Assembly (NCBI GenBank): GCA_944320885.1
Contig: CALUJE010000017.1
Coordinates: 1 to 63,833 of the forward strand
Direction: 5' to 3'
DNA: 63,833 nt
Source: an uncultured Phocaeicola sp.
GTDB taxonomy: Bacteria; Bacteroidota; Bacteroidia; Bacteroidales; Bacteroidaceae
Below are positions 55,822-63,833 of this stretch, piece after piece. Each line of letters starts with the position of its first letter. Within the stretch, counting starts at the first letter, position 1. A program made the position numbers and the translations under genes. The notes beneath the pieces were generated by a model. It had not been told where the DNA came from and ran no database searches. It saw nothing but the letters and a program-made list of their open reading frames with translations.

Positions 55822-55829
55822 CAAATCTA
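55822..55829 (-). promoter_or_regulatory. S9 peptidase promoter -7 box (TAGATTTG)
   Basis: The minus strand reads TAGATTTG followed by C, matching TAnnTTTG, 31 bases upstream of the start codon. Confidence 0.62.
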
Positions 55830-55923
55830 TAAAATTCTCTCTTTAATAAGCTTGATAAAAACAATAAAGAGCAAAAAATCTTTTTTTTACAATCAACAGG
55901 ATGGCCAAATCAATATTTTTGTT

Positions 55924-55931
55924 TAAGTTTG
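55924..55931 (+). promoter_or_regulatory. Promoter -7 box for the beta-helix/GH31/methyltransferase cluster (TAAGTTTG)
   Basis: TAAGTTTG followed by C lies 31 bases before the ATG at 55963 and fits TAnnTTTG. A transcript from here could include the genes through 61915. Confidence 0.6.
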
Positions 55932-55962
55932 CGACATCTAAAGCTATGAAACTTCTAACACT

Positions 55963-57807
55963 ATGATCAGGAAATTTGTATATATCTTGGCAATGGCTCT
56001 GGCTTCTCAGAATTATGTGCAGGCCGGAGACATCTGGGTATCTCCTCAAGGGAACGATAATAATAACGGTACAAAAGAGGCTCCATTGCAAACTGTAGCA
56101 CAGGCTATAAAGCAGGCTAGAGAATGGCGTCGCCTGAAAATGCCCGAAGCAAAAGATGGAATTCGCATTCATCTGGCTGATGGAGTATATGTTCAGGAAA
56201 AATCTCTGTTCCTCCGTCCGGAAGACAGCGGCACAGCTGACTCACCTACGTTTATAGAGGCAGAGGGTTCTGCTGTGATTAGTGGTGGATTGGAAATTAA
56301 AGGCTGGAGACTGCTCAAAGATGAAAATTCACGTCTTCCCCAATCAGTCAAAGGAAAAATATGGGTGGCTGATGCCCCGCGTGTAGCTAACCGTCATCTG
56401 GAGTTTCGCCAAATGTGGGTGAATGGATTAAAAGCCCAACGGGCTTCTCAATTCAAGGATGGAGTTATGGAGCGTATGATTAATTTTGATACAAAGAATC
56501 AGACCATTACCATACCTACACCGGATATTCCCAATTTAGATACGGCACCCCAAATGGAAATGATAGTTCATCAGAGATGGGCAATAGCAATACTTCGTAT
56601 TTCTGATTTTGATGTGAAAGGAGACAGTACGGTTGTTCGTTTTCACGAGCCGGAAAGCCAGCTGGAATTTGCTCATCCGTGGCCACAGCCGGTGATTGGA
56701 GGAGAAAAAGGAAATTCTTCTTTTTGTCTGGTAAATGATTTGGCTTTGTTGGACGAACCGGGAGAGTGGTATCAGGAGTATCCTTCCGGGAAAATATATT
56801 ATTATCCCCGTAGTGGCGAAGATATGAATAATGCAAAAGTTGTGGCTCCGGCAGTAGAACAGCTGATGATGATTGACGGTTCATTGGAACGTCCGGTACG
56901 TCATATCCATTTTAAGAACATATCTTTTGAGCATGCGTCCTGGAACAGACCTTCGTATGAAGGACATGTAACTCTTCAGGGAGGATTTTATCTGTTGGAT
57001 GCCTATAAGTTGCAGATTCCCGGATTGCCGGAAAAGGCCGCTTTGGAAAATCAGGCATGGATAGCACGTCCTGAAGCAGCCGTATCGGTTAAGGGAGCAG
57101 AAAATATTCATTTTGACAATTGTGTATTCGAGCATTTGGGTGCAACCGGATTGGATTACAGATGGGCTGTAACCAATTCGTCAGTAACTAACTGCACATT
57201 TACCGATATTGGAGGAACCGGACTGATGATAGGAGCTTTTCCGGATAACGGTTTTGAGACTCATGTACCTTTCAAGCCTCTTAATGAAAACGAATTGTGC
57301 GCATCAATCCTGATAAAGAATAATCTGATAACGGAAGTTACCAATGAAGACTGGGGTTGTGTAGGCATAGCAGCAGGATATGTAAAAGATGTTACTATTG
57401 CTCACAATGAAGTGTCATATGTCAATTATTCTGGAATTTGTGTAGGGTGGGGATGGACTTTGCTTGAAAGCGGTATGAAGAATAACCGGATAGAAGCAAA
57501 TTATGTGCATCATTTTGCACGTCGTCTGTATGATGCCGGCGGACTGTATACGCTGTCTTATCAGCCGGGATCTGTAATGAAGAACAATCGGATAGAGAAT
57601 CTGATTGATTCACCATATGCGACCAATGATCGTGCGTTCTATATATATTTCGATGAAGCAACCGACGGATATACGGTGGAAAACAACTGGTGTCCTGAAA
57701 AGCGTTTTGATTCCAATCAGCCGGGGCCTCATAATGTGTGGAAGCTTAATGGTCCGGATGTATCGAAAAAAATCAGACAGAGTGCAGGAATTCAAAAAAG
57801 AAAATAA
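55963..57807 (+). CDS. Secreted right-handed beta-helix protein, GH141-like
   Basis: This 614-aa protein has a signal peptide ending about NYVQAG (residue 21), then WVSPQGNDNNNGTKEAPLQT, the start of a right-handed parallel beta-helix. An insert follows (about 115-290), with the helix resuming at ENIHFDNCVFEHLGATG. Several GH141 and related carbohydrate-active proteins have this layout, including the YPSGKIYYYPRSGE segment, but I cannot confirm the family by eye. It probably acts on a polysaccharide in the periplasm. It precedes the GH31 gene by 21 bases on the same strand. Confidence 0.7.
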   Translation: MIRKFVYILAMALASQNYVQAGDIWVSPQGNDNNNGTKEAPLQTVAQAIKQAREWRRLKMPEAKDGIRIHLADGVYVQEKSLFLRPEDSGTADSPTFIEAEGSAVISGGLEIKGWRLLKDENSRLPQSVKGKIWVADAPRVANRHLEFRQMWVNGLKAQRASQFKDGVMERMINFDTKNQTITIPTPDIPNLDTAPQMEMIVHQRWAIAILRISDFDVKGDSTVVRFHEPESQLEFAHPWPQPVIGGEKGNSSFCLVNDLALLDEPGEWYQEYPSGKIYYYPRSGEDMNNAKVVAPAVEQLMMIDGSLERPVRHIHFKNISFEHASWNRPSYEGHVTLQGGFYLLDAYKLQIPGLPEKAALENQAWIARPEAAVSVKGAENIHFDNCVFEHLGATGLDYRWAVTNSSVTNCTFTDIGGTGLMIGAFPDNGFETHVPFKPLNENELCASILIKNNLITEVTNEDWGCVGIAAGYVKDVTIAHNEVSYVNYSGICVGWGWTLLESGMKNNRIEANYVHHFARRLYDAGGLYTLSYQPGSVMKNNRIENLIDSPYATNDRAFYIYFDEATDGYTVENNWCPEKRFDSNQPGPHNVWKLNGPDVSKKIRQSAGIQKRK

Positions 57808-57828
57808 TAAGTTAAACCTTTATAGATT

Positions 57829-60072
57829 ATGAAACCAACTAATTATCATTTGTTTGATTTCATGGATTTTGATCCAGAACTATCAAAAAATGAATCACTA
57901 TGGAAAGCTTATAAGCCTACAAATGTTCGGGAGGAGAATGGTGATATATATATTACCGTACCTTTTCAGAAACAGGTCCTTTCGAATGATATGGCGGCAG
58001 ATCTCACGACGCCTCGTGAAGAGCACACTCTGGTGATTCGTCAATACAGCAATAAGACCATCCGTCTGTTCTGTGGCTTTGGTGTATGGGAGATGACCGA
58101 TAACACAGAAATGCTGCAGTTCAGTGAACGCGTACAAAAATTACCGTTGCATGTAAAGGCCGGTGAAGGTGAATGGAATATATATACCGCCGATGGAACA
58201 CTTCGGGCACGTGTTAATGTAAAGGAACCTGTGCTCGATCATTGGAGTGATTTGCTTCCTGCGCCTCAGGAAACACTGGATATTGTTTTGTATCCGGACG
58301 GAAAGCGTGAAATACACTTGGCTGCATATGACCATTTTTCACCTCCCCGTTACGACGCACTTCCTTTGGGATATTGTGTGAAGGATGGAAAAAAGGAACG
58401 TGCCACTTTGTCTTTTGAGTGCAAGGCTGATGAATGTTTTGCCGGTACGGGTGAACGCTTCACAAAGATGGATTTAAGCGGACATACATTCTTTCTGAAA
58501 AATCAGGATGGTCAGGGAGTAAACAACCGCCGTACCTACAAGAATATTCCGTTTTATCTGTCAAGTCGCATGTATGGTACTTTTTATCATACCTGTGCTC
58601 ATTGCAAGTTGTCACTTGCAGACGTGTCTACCCGCTCTGTTGAGTTTATGAGTGATCAGGCAATGATTGATGCTTTTGTTATTGCAGGTGACAGTGTGGA
58701 AGAGATTTTGCGCGGATATCGTGACTTTACCGGATATCCTTCTATGCCTCCTCTTTGGAGTTTCGGTATCTGGATGAGCCGTATGACTTATTTTAGCGCT
58801 GATGAAGTGCAGCAGATCTGTGATCGTATGCGTGCAGAACATTATCCGTGTGATGTTATTCATCTGGATACAGGTTGGTTCCGTACGGATTGGTTATGTG
58901 AGTGGAAGTTCAACGAAGAGCGGTTCCCTGATCCGGAAGGCTTTATCCGCGGTTTGAAAAAGCAAGGCTATCGCGTTTCGTTGTGGCAGTTGCCTTATGT
59001 AGCTGAGGATGCAGAACAGATAAACGAAGCAAGAGAAAATGATTACATAGCTCCCTTAACCAAGAAGCAGGATTCAGAAGGTTCAAACTTCTCAGCTCTT
59101 GATTATGCCGGTACAATTGACTTTACTTATCCTAAAGCGACAGAATGGTACAAAGGTTTGCTGAAACGTCTTCTTGATATGGGAGTAACCTGTATTAAAA
59201 CAGACTTTGGAGAAAACATCCATATGGATGCTTTATATAAAGGTATGTCACCTGAGCTGCTGAACAATCTTTATGCCTTGCTATATCAGAAAGCGGCTTA
59301 CGAAATAACGAAAGAAGTGACGGGAGATGGTATCGTATGGGCTCGTGCCGCATGGGCCGGATGCCAGCGTTATCCTTTACACTGGGGCGGTGATTCCTGC
59401 AGTTCATGGGACGGTATGGCTGGTTCTCTGAAAGGTGGATTGCATTTTGGATTGTCTGGTTTTGCATTCTGGAGTCATGATGTTCCTGGATTCCATACAT
59501 TACCTAACTTCATGAATTCCATTGTAGATGATAAAGTATATATGCGTTGGACACAGTTTGGTGTGTTCTCTTCACATATTCGTTATCATGGTACCAATAA
59601 GCGCGAACCGTGGCATTATCCTAATATTGCTCCGCTGGTAAAGAAATGGTGGAAACTTCGCTATCAACTGATTCCTTATATCGTGGAACAGAGTAAAAAA
59701 GCAACGGAAACAGGTTATCCGGTTTTGCGTGCATTGATATTCAATCATCCACAAGATAAGCTCTGCTGGCATATCGATGATGAATATTATTTTGGAGATG
59801 ACTTCCTCGTAGCTCCGGTAATGAACAGTGACGATTGTCGTGATGTTTATTTACCTGAAGGACAATGGGTGAACTTCTTTACCGGTGAACGTTATAAAGG
59901 AGGATGCTGGCTGCATGATGTTAAGGTTCCTTTGGATGAAATGCCTGTATATGTACGTGAAAATGCAGTGATTCCGGTTTATCCTGATGATGTGGAATGT
60001 ACTGATGAAATGGATTTGAGCAAGAGTCGTGCATTACATATCGATGATAGTTTCAAGGGTATCTGGAAATAG
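57829..60072 (+). CDS. GH31 alpha-glycosidase (alpha-xylosidase/alpha-glucosidase type)
   Basis: This 747-aa protein has the GH31 core. The nucleophile is D459 in IKTDFGENI and the acid/base is D522 in HWGGDSCSSW. The region WMSRMTYFSADEVQQICDRM recalls YicI-type alpha-xylosidases. No signal peptide is visible (starts MKPTNYHLFDFMDFDPEL), so it is cytosolic. It should release an alpha-linked sugar from an imported oligosaccharide or glycoside. It is followed 43 bases later by the fused methyltransferase-corrinoid gene. Confidence 0.9.
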   Translation: MKPTNYHLFDFMDFDPELSKNESLWKAYKPTNVREENGDIYITVPFQKQVLSNDMAADLTTPREEHTLVIRQYSNKTIRLFCGFGVWEMTDNTEMLQFSERVQKLPLHVKAGEGEWNIYTADGTLRARVNVKEPVLDHWSDLLPAPQETLDIVLYPDGKREIHLAAYDHFSPPRYDALPLGYCVKDGKKERATLSFECKADECFAGTGERFTKMDLSGHTFFLKNQDGQGVNNRRTYKNIPFYLSSRMYGTFYHTCAHCKLSLADVSTRSVEFMSDQAMIDAFVIAGDSVEEILRGYRDFTGYPSMPPLWSFGIWMSRMTYFSADEVQQICDRMRAEHYPCDVIHLDTGWFRTDWLCEWKFNEERFPDPEGFIRGLKKQGYRVSLWQLPYVAEDAEQINEARENDYIAPLTKKQDSEGSNFSALDYAGTIDFTYPKATEWYKGLLKRLLDMGVTCIKTDFGENIHMDALYKGMSPELLNNLYALLYQKAAYEITKEVTGDGIVWARAAWAGCQRYPLHWGGDSCSSWDGMAGSLKGGLHFGLSGFAFWSHDVPGFHTLPNFMNSIVDDKVYMRWTQFGVFSSHIRYHGTNKREPWHYPNIAPLVKKWWKLRYQLIPYIVEQSKKATETGYPVLRALIFNHPQDKLCWHIDDEYYFGDDFLVAPVMNSDDCRDVYLPEGQWVNFFTGERYKGGCWLHDVKVPLDEMPVYVRENAVIPVYPDDVECTDEMDLSKSRALHIDDSFKGIWK

Positions 60073-60115
60073 TAAATTGGGAAATTATAGATTAAAATAA
60101 ACAGAGGCAGAGTTT

Positions 60116-61915
60116 ATGAAAACATGGAAAAAGAATATGGAAGAAACCAAGCAACATTATATTGATTGGTGGAACCATAAGGGAATTGTTTTGAATATGT
60201 GGGAACACTTTCAGGAAGGAGTGACCCCACATGCAGATATTCCGGCTCCGGCCCCCGCAAAAGATTTGAATCAGAAGTGGTTTGATCCGGAGTGGCGTGC
60301 TGAATATTTGGATTGGTATGTTGCGCACAGTTCTTTGATGGCCGATATGCTACCCGTTGCCAATACTCAGTTAGGTCCTGGTTCGCTGGCAGCAATCTTG
60401 GGAGGCGTATTTGAAGGAGGGGAGGATACGATTTGGATTCACCCTAATCCCAATTATACGGATGATATTGTGTTTGATCCTGAAAATGCGGCATGGAAAC
60501 TTCATAAGGATTTATTGCGTGCCTGCAAAAAGAAAGCTCAGGGACATTATTATGTCGGTATGCCCGATTTGATGGAAGGATTGGATGTTCTGGCGGCAAT
60601 AAAGGGAACTGATAAGGTTTTGCTTGATACGGTAATGCAACCGGAGGTACTGGAACATCAGATGCAGCAAATCAACGATATTTATTTTAAAGTATTTGAT
60701 GAGCTTTATGATATAATTCGTGAAGGTGATGAAATGGCATTCTGCTATTTCTCTGCATGGGCTCCGGGAAAAATGACTAAGCTTCAGAGTGATATCTCCA
60801 CAATGATCAGTGAAGACGATTTCAGACGATTTGTGCAGCCGTTTATCCGTGAACAGTGTCAGAAGATAGATTATACTTTATATCATTTGGACGGTGTAGG
60901 TGCCATGCGTCATCTGCCGGCTTTGTTGGAAATAGAAGAATTGAACGCTATTCAATGGACTCCGGGAGTAGGAGAGCCTCAGGGTGGTTCATCCAAATGG
61001 TATGATTTGTATAAGCAAATTTTGGCTGGAGGAAAGAGTATTTTGGCTTCATGGGTAACGTTGGACGAACTGAAACCATTGCTCGATAATATTGGAGCTG
61101 AAGGTGTTCACCTTGAAATGGATTTCCACAATGAAAAAGAAGTGGAGCAGGCAATGCGCATTGTAGAAGAGTATAGAGGCTCTTCATCATCATCAATAGA
61201 TACCAATACAGAAAATATAAAAGAAAATACAGAAATGCAAAACGAAACAATTCATGTACAGACATCTCAACAGGAAGATGAAGAATTAAAACCATTATTT
61301 GATGCAATTGTTGGTGGAAAATTGGAACCGGCAGTGGAAGTAACCAAGAAAGCAATAGAAAAAGGAGTTCCTCCACAAGATATAATCAATAATTATATGA
61401 TTAAGGCAATGGGGGAAATTGGAGAGCGTTTCCAGAATGGAAAAGCCTTTGTTCCTCAGTTGCTGATGGCCGGACGTGCAATGAAAGGAGCTTTGGAACT
61501 GTTGAAACCATTACTGCAAGGTAATGCTTCTGCAACTATTGGCCGTGTTGTAATTGGTACAGTTAAAGGTGATTTGCATGATATAGGTAAGAATCTGGTT
61601 GCCTCAATGCTTGAGGGAAGTGGTTTTGAGGTAATCAATATAGGTATTGATGTTCCGGCTGATAAATTTGTTCAGGCAGTACAGGAAAATCATGCTGATA
61701 TTTTGTGTATGAGTGCATTGCTTACAACAACTATGACCTATATGAAAGATGTTATTGCAGCAGTTGATGCTGCGGGCATCCGTGATAAAGTGAAAATCAT
61801 GGTAGGAGGTGCTCCGGTAAATCAGGCTTTTGCTGATGAAATAGGAGCTGATGGCTATAGTGATAATGCCAACTCTGCTGTTAAGGTTGCAAAACAGTTA
61901 ATAGGTGCTGCTTAA
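60116..61915 (+). CDS. Fused URO-D-like methyltransferase and corrinoid-binding protein
   Basis: This 599-aa cytosolic protein joins two parts usually found separately. Residues 1-353 form a URO-D fold domain like the methyltransferases of corrinoid systems. It has HLDG at 257-260 where the zinc type has HxCG, and no matching C-terminal cysteine motif. Residues about 385-599 form a corrinoid protein with a helical cap and the B12-binding DxHxxG motif at D486, H488 and G491. A Ser-rich and Asn/Glu-rich linker (354-385) joins them. An in-frame ATG at 61235 (M374) could start the corrinoid part alone. The first domain probably loads a methyl group from a substrate onto the cobalt. It sits between GH31 and a transporter. 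Confidence 0.78.
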   Translation: MKTWKKNMEETKQHYIDWWNHKGIVLNMWEHFQEGVTPHADIPAPAPAKDLNQKWFDPEWRAEYLDWYVAHSSLMADMLPVANTQLGPGSLAAILGGVFEGGEDTIWIHPNPNYTDDIVFDPENAAWKLHKDLLRACKKKAQGHYYVGMPDLMEGLDVLAAIKGTDKVLLDTVMQPEVLEHQMQQINDIYFKVFDELYDIIREGDEMAFCYFSAWAPGKMTKLQSDISTMISEDDFRRFVQPFIREQCQKIDYTLYHLDGVGAMRHLPALLEIEELNAIQWTPGVGEPQGGSSKWYDLYKQILAGGKSILASWVTLDELKPLLDNIGAEGVHLEMDFHNEKEVEQAMRIVEEYRGSSSSSIDTNTENIKENTEMQNETIHVQTSQQEDEELKPLFDAIVGGKLEPAVEVTKKAIEKGVPPQDIINNYMIKAMGEIGERFQNGKAFVPQLLMAGRAMKGALELLKPLLQGNASATIGRVVIGTVKGDLHDIGKNLVASMLEGSGFEVINIGIDVPADKFVQAVQENHADILCMSALLTTTMTYMKDVIAAVDAAGIRDKVKIMVGGAPVNQAFADEIGADGYSDNANSAVKVAKQLIGAA

Positions 61916-61931
61916 TGGCTTTTTGCTATGT

Positions 61932-61966
61932 AAAATCGGAGTTATATAAACTCCGATTTTATTATT
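61932..61966 (+). terminator. Terminator after the fused methyltransferase gene
   Basis: AAAATCGGAGTT (from 61932) pairs with AACTCCGATTTT (61949-61960), a 12-bp stem with a 5-base loop and a T-rich run after it. It separates the upstream genes from the symporter gene. Confidence 0.9.
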
Positions 61967-62007
61967 GTAATAAATAAATCATGTATTATTTTCCACATTT
62001 AATTGCT

Positions 62008-62054
62008 TATCCGCAATCAATCAAATATATATAATTTCAGATTTTTTGCGGATA
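62008..62054. promoter_or_regulatory. Inverted repeat TATCCGCAA upstream of the symporter
   Basis: TATCCGCAA (62008-62016) and TTGCGGATA (62046-62054) are perfect reverse complements with a 29-base spacer, 54 bases before the symporter ATG. It could be a regulator binding site or a leader hairpin. No TAnnTTTG box was found here. Confidence 0.5.
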
Positions 62055-62107
62055 GGTAAAATGTATAAAGAAATAGTAGTATGGTAACCTTAATCTAATA
62101 AGTTGAT

Positions 62108-63673
62108 ATGAATAATATTTTTTTAGAACCCCTTGACTGGACAATTCTGATAGCTTATTTTGTGATATTGATAGCTATTGGTATATGGGCCAGTATGAAA
62201 CGGAAAAAGGGGAGTAGCTTGTTTATGGCTGAGCATTCATTGAAGTGGCATCATATAGGTTTTTCTATGTGGGGAACCAATGTCGGCCCTTCTATGCTGA
62301 TAGCATCGGCCAGTGCCGGTTTCACGACTGGTATAGTTTCCGGAAACTATGCATGGTATGCATTTGTTTTTATCTGTTTGCTGGCTTTTGTATTTGGTCC
62401 GCGGTATTTAGGAGCAAAAGTTACTACTTTGCCTGAATTTATGGGACGCCGTTTTGGACAGTCTACCCGTAATATATTGGCATGGTATACAATTGTAACC
62501 ATTATAATTTCATGGCTGGCTTTGACCTTATTTGCTGGAGGAATTCTTATTCGTCAGATATTTGATATTCCTATGTGGCAATCGGCTCTTATACTGTTGG
62601 TTATTTCTGCTTTCTTTACGATGGCTGGAGGTTTGAAAGCTGTGGCTTATACAAATGTGTTCCAGATGTTGCTTCTTATTTTGGTTTCTGCAACATTGAC
62701 GGTTGTTGGATTGTCAAAAGTTGGAGGTATTGAGGGATTAACAGCGAATGTTCCTGCCAACTATTGGAACCTGTTTTTGCCGAATGACGATCCGGCATTT
62801 CCATGGTTGCCCATACTGTTGGGATATCCGATAATGGGAGTTTGGTTCTGGTGTACAGACCAGTCAATGGTACAACCTGTTTTGGCAGCTAAGAACTTGA
62901 CACAAGGGCAATTAGGCACTAATTTTACTGCTTGGTTAAAGATTTTGGATGTGCCTTTGTATATTCTTCCCGGTATAATTTGTTTTGCATTATACCCGAC
63001 GCTTAAGAATCCGGATGAAGCATATATGACAATGGTTACCAATCTGTTTCCTATAGGAATGGTTGGTTTGGTAATGGCCGTGTTAACGGCTGCATTGGTA
63101 AGTACTATCGGTTCAGCATTAAATGCCTTAAGTACTGTTTTCACTATAGATATATATCAAAAGAAACATCCCAATATCTCCGAACAGAAAATGATAAATG
63201 TAGGCCGTGTTGTAACGGTTGTAGGTTCTGTTGTTTCTATTCTGATATGTATTGCTATTGATAGTATTAAAGGTTTGAATCTGTTTAATGTATTCCAGTC
63301 AGTTCTAGGGTTTATTGCACCTCCAATGTCTGCTGTATTTTTGTTTGGTGTATTTTGGAAACGTGCGACCACTAAGGCTGCAAATTTTGCATTGACTATA
63401 GGTACAGTGTTCAGTATCGGTATAGGAATATTGTATTTGTGGGTTTTCCCTGCTGAAGAATATACATTTTGGCCTCATTTCATGATGCTTTCCTTTGACT
63501 TGTTTGTAGCTATTTGTGTAGGAATGATTATTGTCAGTCTGTTTGATAAAAATCCGCAAGGAAGTCAGCTTGATTTTGGAAAGTTAGAAAAACCTTCTTG
63601 GGGTGTTATAGCTCTGTGGACATTATTAATAATCGTTATGATAGGACTTTATATATTCTTTAATGGACATTAA
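62108..63673 (+). CDS. Sodium:solute symporter (SSS/SLC5 family)
   Basis: This 521-aa inner-membrane protein has about 13 membrane segments and the SSS family signatures, such as FMGRRFGQSTRNILAWYT, GGLKAVAYTNVFQMLLLI and the sodium-site region VMAVLTAALVSTIGSALNAL. SSS proteins import sugars, amino acids, sialic acid or other organic solutes with sodium. The closest relatives in polysaccharide loci are sugar transporters. It lies downstream of the GH31 and fused methyltransferase genes, separated by a terminator. The substrate is unknown. Confidence 0.92.
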   Translation: MNNIFLEPLDWTILIAYFVILIAIGIWASMKRKKGSSLFMAEHSLKWHHIGFSMWGTNVGPSMLIASASAGFTTGIVSGNYAWYAFVFICLLAFVFGPRYLGAKVTTLPEFMGRRFGQSTRNILAWYTIVTIIISWLALTLFAGGILIRQIFDIPMWQSALILLVISAFFTMAGGLKAVAYTNVFQMLLLILVSATLTVVGLSKVGGIEGLTANVPANYWNLFLPNDDPAFPWLPILLGYPIMGVWFWCTDQSMVQPVLAAKNLTQGQLGTNFTAWLKILDVPLYILPGIICFALYPTLKNPDEAYMTMVTNLFPIGMVGLVMAVLTAALVSTIGSALNALSTVFTIDIYQKKHPNISEQKMINVGRVVTVVGSVVSILICIAIDSIKGLNLFNVFQSVLGFIAPPMSAVFLFGVFWKRATTKAANFALTIGTVFSIGIGILYLWVFPAEEYTFWPHFMMLSFDLFVAICVGMIIVSLFDKNPQGSQLDFGKLEKPSWGVIALWTLLIIVMIGLYIFFNGH

Positions 63674-63696
63674 AAAGTACTTTTGAATTATATATG

Positions 63697-63737
63697 ATAA
63701 TCCCTGAGAATCATTAATTCTCAGGGATTATTTTTTA
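63697..63737 (+). terminator. Terminator after the symporter gene
   Basis: ATAATCCCTGAGAAT (63697-63711) pairs perfectly with ATTCTCAGGGATTAT (63717-63731), followed by TTTTTA. Confidence 0.92.
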
Positions 63738-63833
63738 TTCATATCTGGCTCAAATATTATTTAACGTGAGTTCGATGAAATATAAGTGTTTGAAGATTTG
63801 GTGATTAGCGAAAATTGCTGTAACTTTATAGTG
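63738..63833. other. Right-edge intergenic sequence
   Basis: About 96 bases follow the symporter terminator. They contain no open gene. The stretch beginning ACGTGAGTTCGATG at about 63763 vaguely resembles ends of Bacteroides insertion sequences, but I cannot confirm this from the sequence shown. Confidence 0.3.

Noticed and set aside
55791..55962. Cobalamin riboswitch upstream of the B12-related locus
   Set aside because: The region is too short and contains only promoter boxes; no B12-box-like sequence was found there, before glyA or before the symporter.

Overview
This AT-rich window comes from a Bacteroidales genome, most likely a gut Bacteroides or Phocaeicola species. Three things point there. 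The -7 promoter box TAnnTTTG of the Bacteroides primary sigma factor sits upstream of many genes. The gene content is typical: a complete Bat aerotolerance operon, the beta-first ATP synthase operon, a DUF4295 ribosomal protein after L28-L33, and DUF4301. Shine-Dalgarno sequences are weak or absent. I see no rRNA, tRNA, CRISPR array, prophage or complete insertion sequence; the window is almost entirely chromosomal core and metabolic genes.

Layout. 1-5250 (minus): pyrB, pyrI, a flavin reductase, glyA, then a corrinoid-type methyltransferase and a MetH-like activation-domain protein. 5428-13660 (plus): PBP1A, map, tsaD, cinA/pncC, rpmB-rpmG-DUF4295, ftsY-rimO. 14232-23670 (plus): MoxR, DUF58, a BatD-like protein, BatA, B, C, D and E, a membrane protein and a small DNA-binding protein. 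23848-26473 (minus): a DUF1573 protein and a RelA/SpoT homologue with a degenerate hydrolase site. 26609-30734: DUF4301, an AlkD-like protein, a GNAT acetyltransferase (minus) and purT. 31113-38272 (plus): ATP synthase in the order beta, epsilon, membrane protein, a, c, b, delta, alpha, gamma. 38429-46344 (minus): cysteine synthase, dihydrolipoyl dehydrogenase, and the glycine cleavage operon lplA-gcvT-gcvH-gcvPA-gcvPB. 46657-48758 (minus): MBL hydrolase, rsmG, DUF3298 lipoprotein. 49014-50426 (minus): GH28 pectinase-like enzyme. 50658-52435 (plus): uracil permease and a secreted protein. 52510-55790 (minus): S9 peptidase and thiD. 55963-63673 (plus): secreted beta-helix protein, GH31 glycosidase, a fused methyltransferase-corrinoid protein, and a sodium:solute symporter.

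How the genes work together. One-carbon metabolism recurs: glyA and the glycine cleavage system load tetrahydrofolate, purT uses formate, and two groups of cobalamin-dependent methyl-transfer proteins lie at opposite ends. One end has a zinc-type methyltransferase (814-1830) and a MetH-like activation protein (120-830). The other has a single polypeptide joining a URO-D fold methyltransferase domain to a corrinoid-binding domain (60116-61915), placed between a GH31 glycosidase and a transporter. The most interesting hypothesis is that these form one B12-dependent demethylation route, possibly for a methylated compound released from a glycan. The substrate is unknown, and the link between the two ends is inference.

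Non-coding points of interest: four CACGTG-like units at 21-22 bp spacing after the ATP synthase operon; an AGGCTAT/TTATAACTT repeat family at two loci; several perfect terminator hairpins; and promoter or terminator positions that correct the starts of ftsY, purT and the AlkD-like gene.
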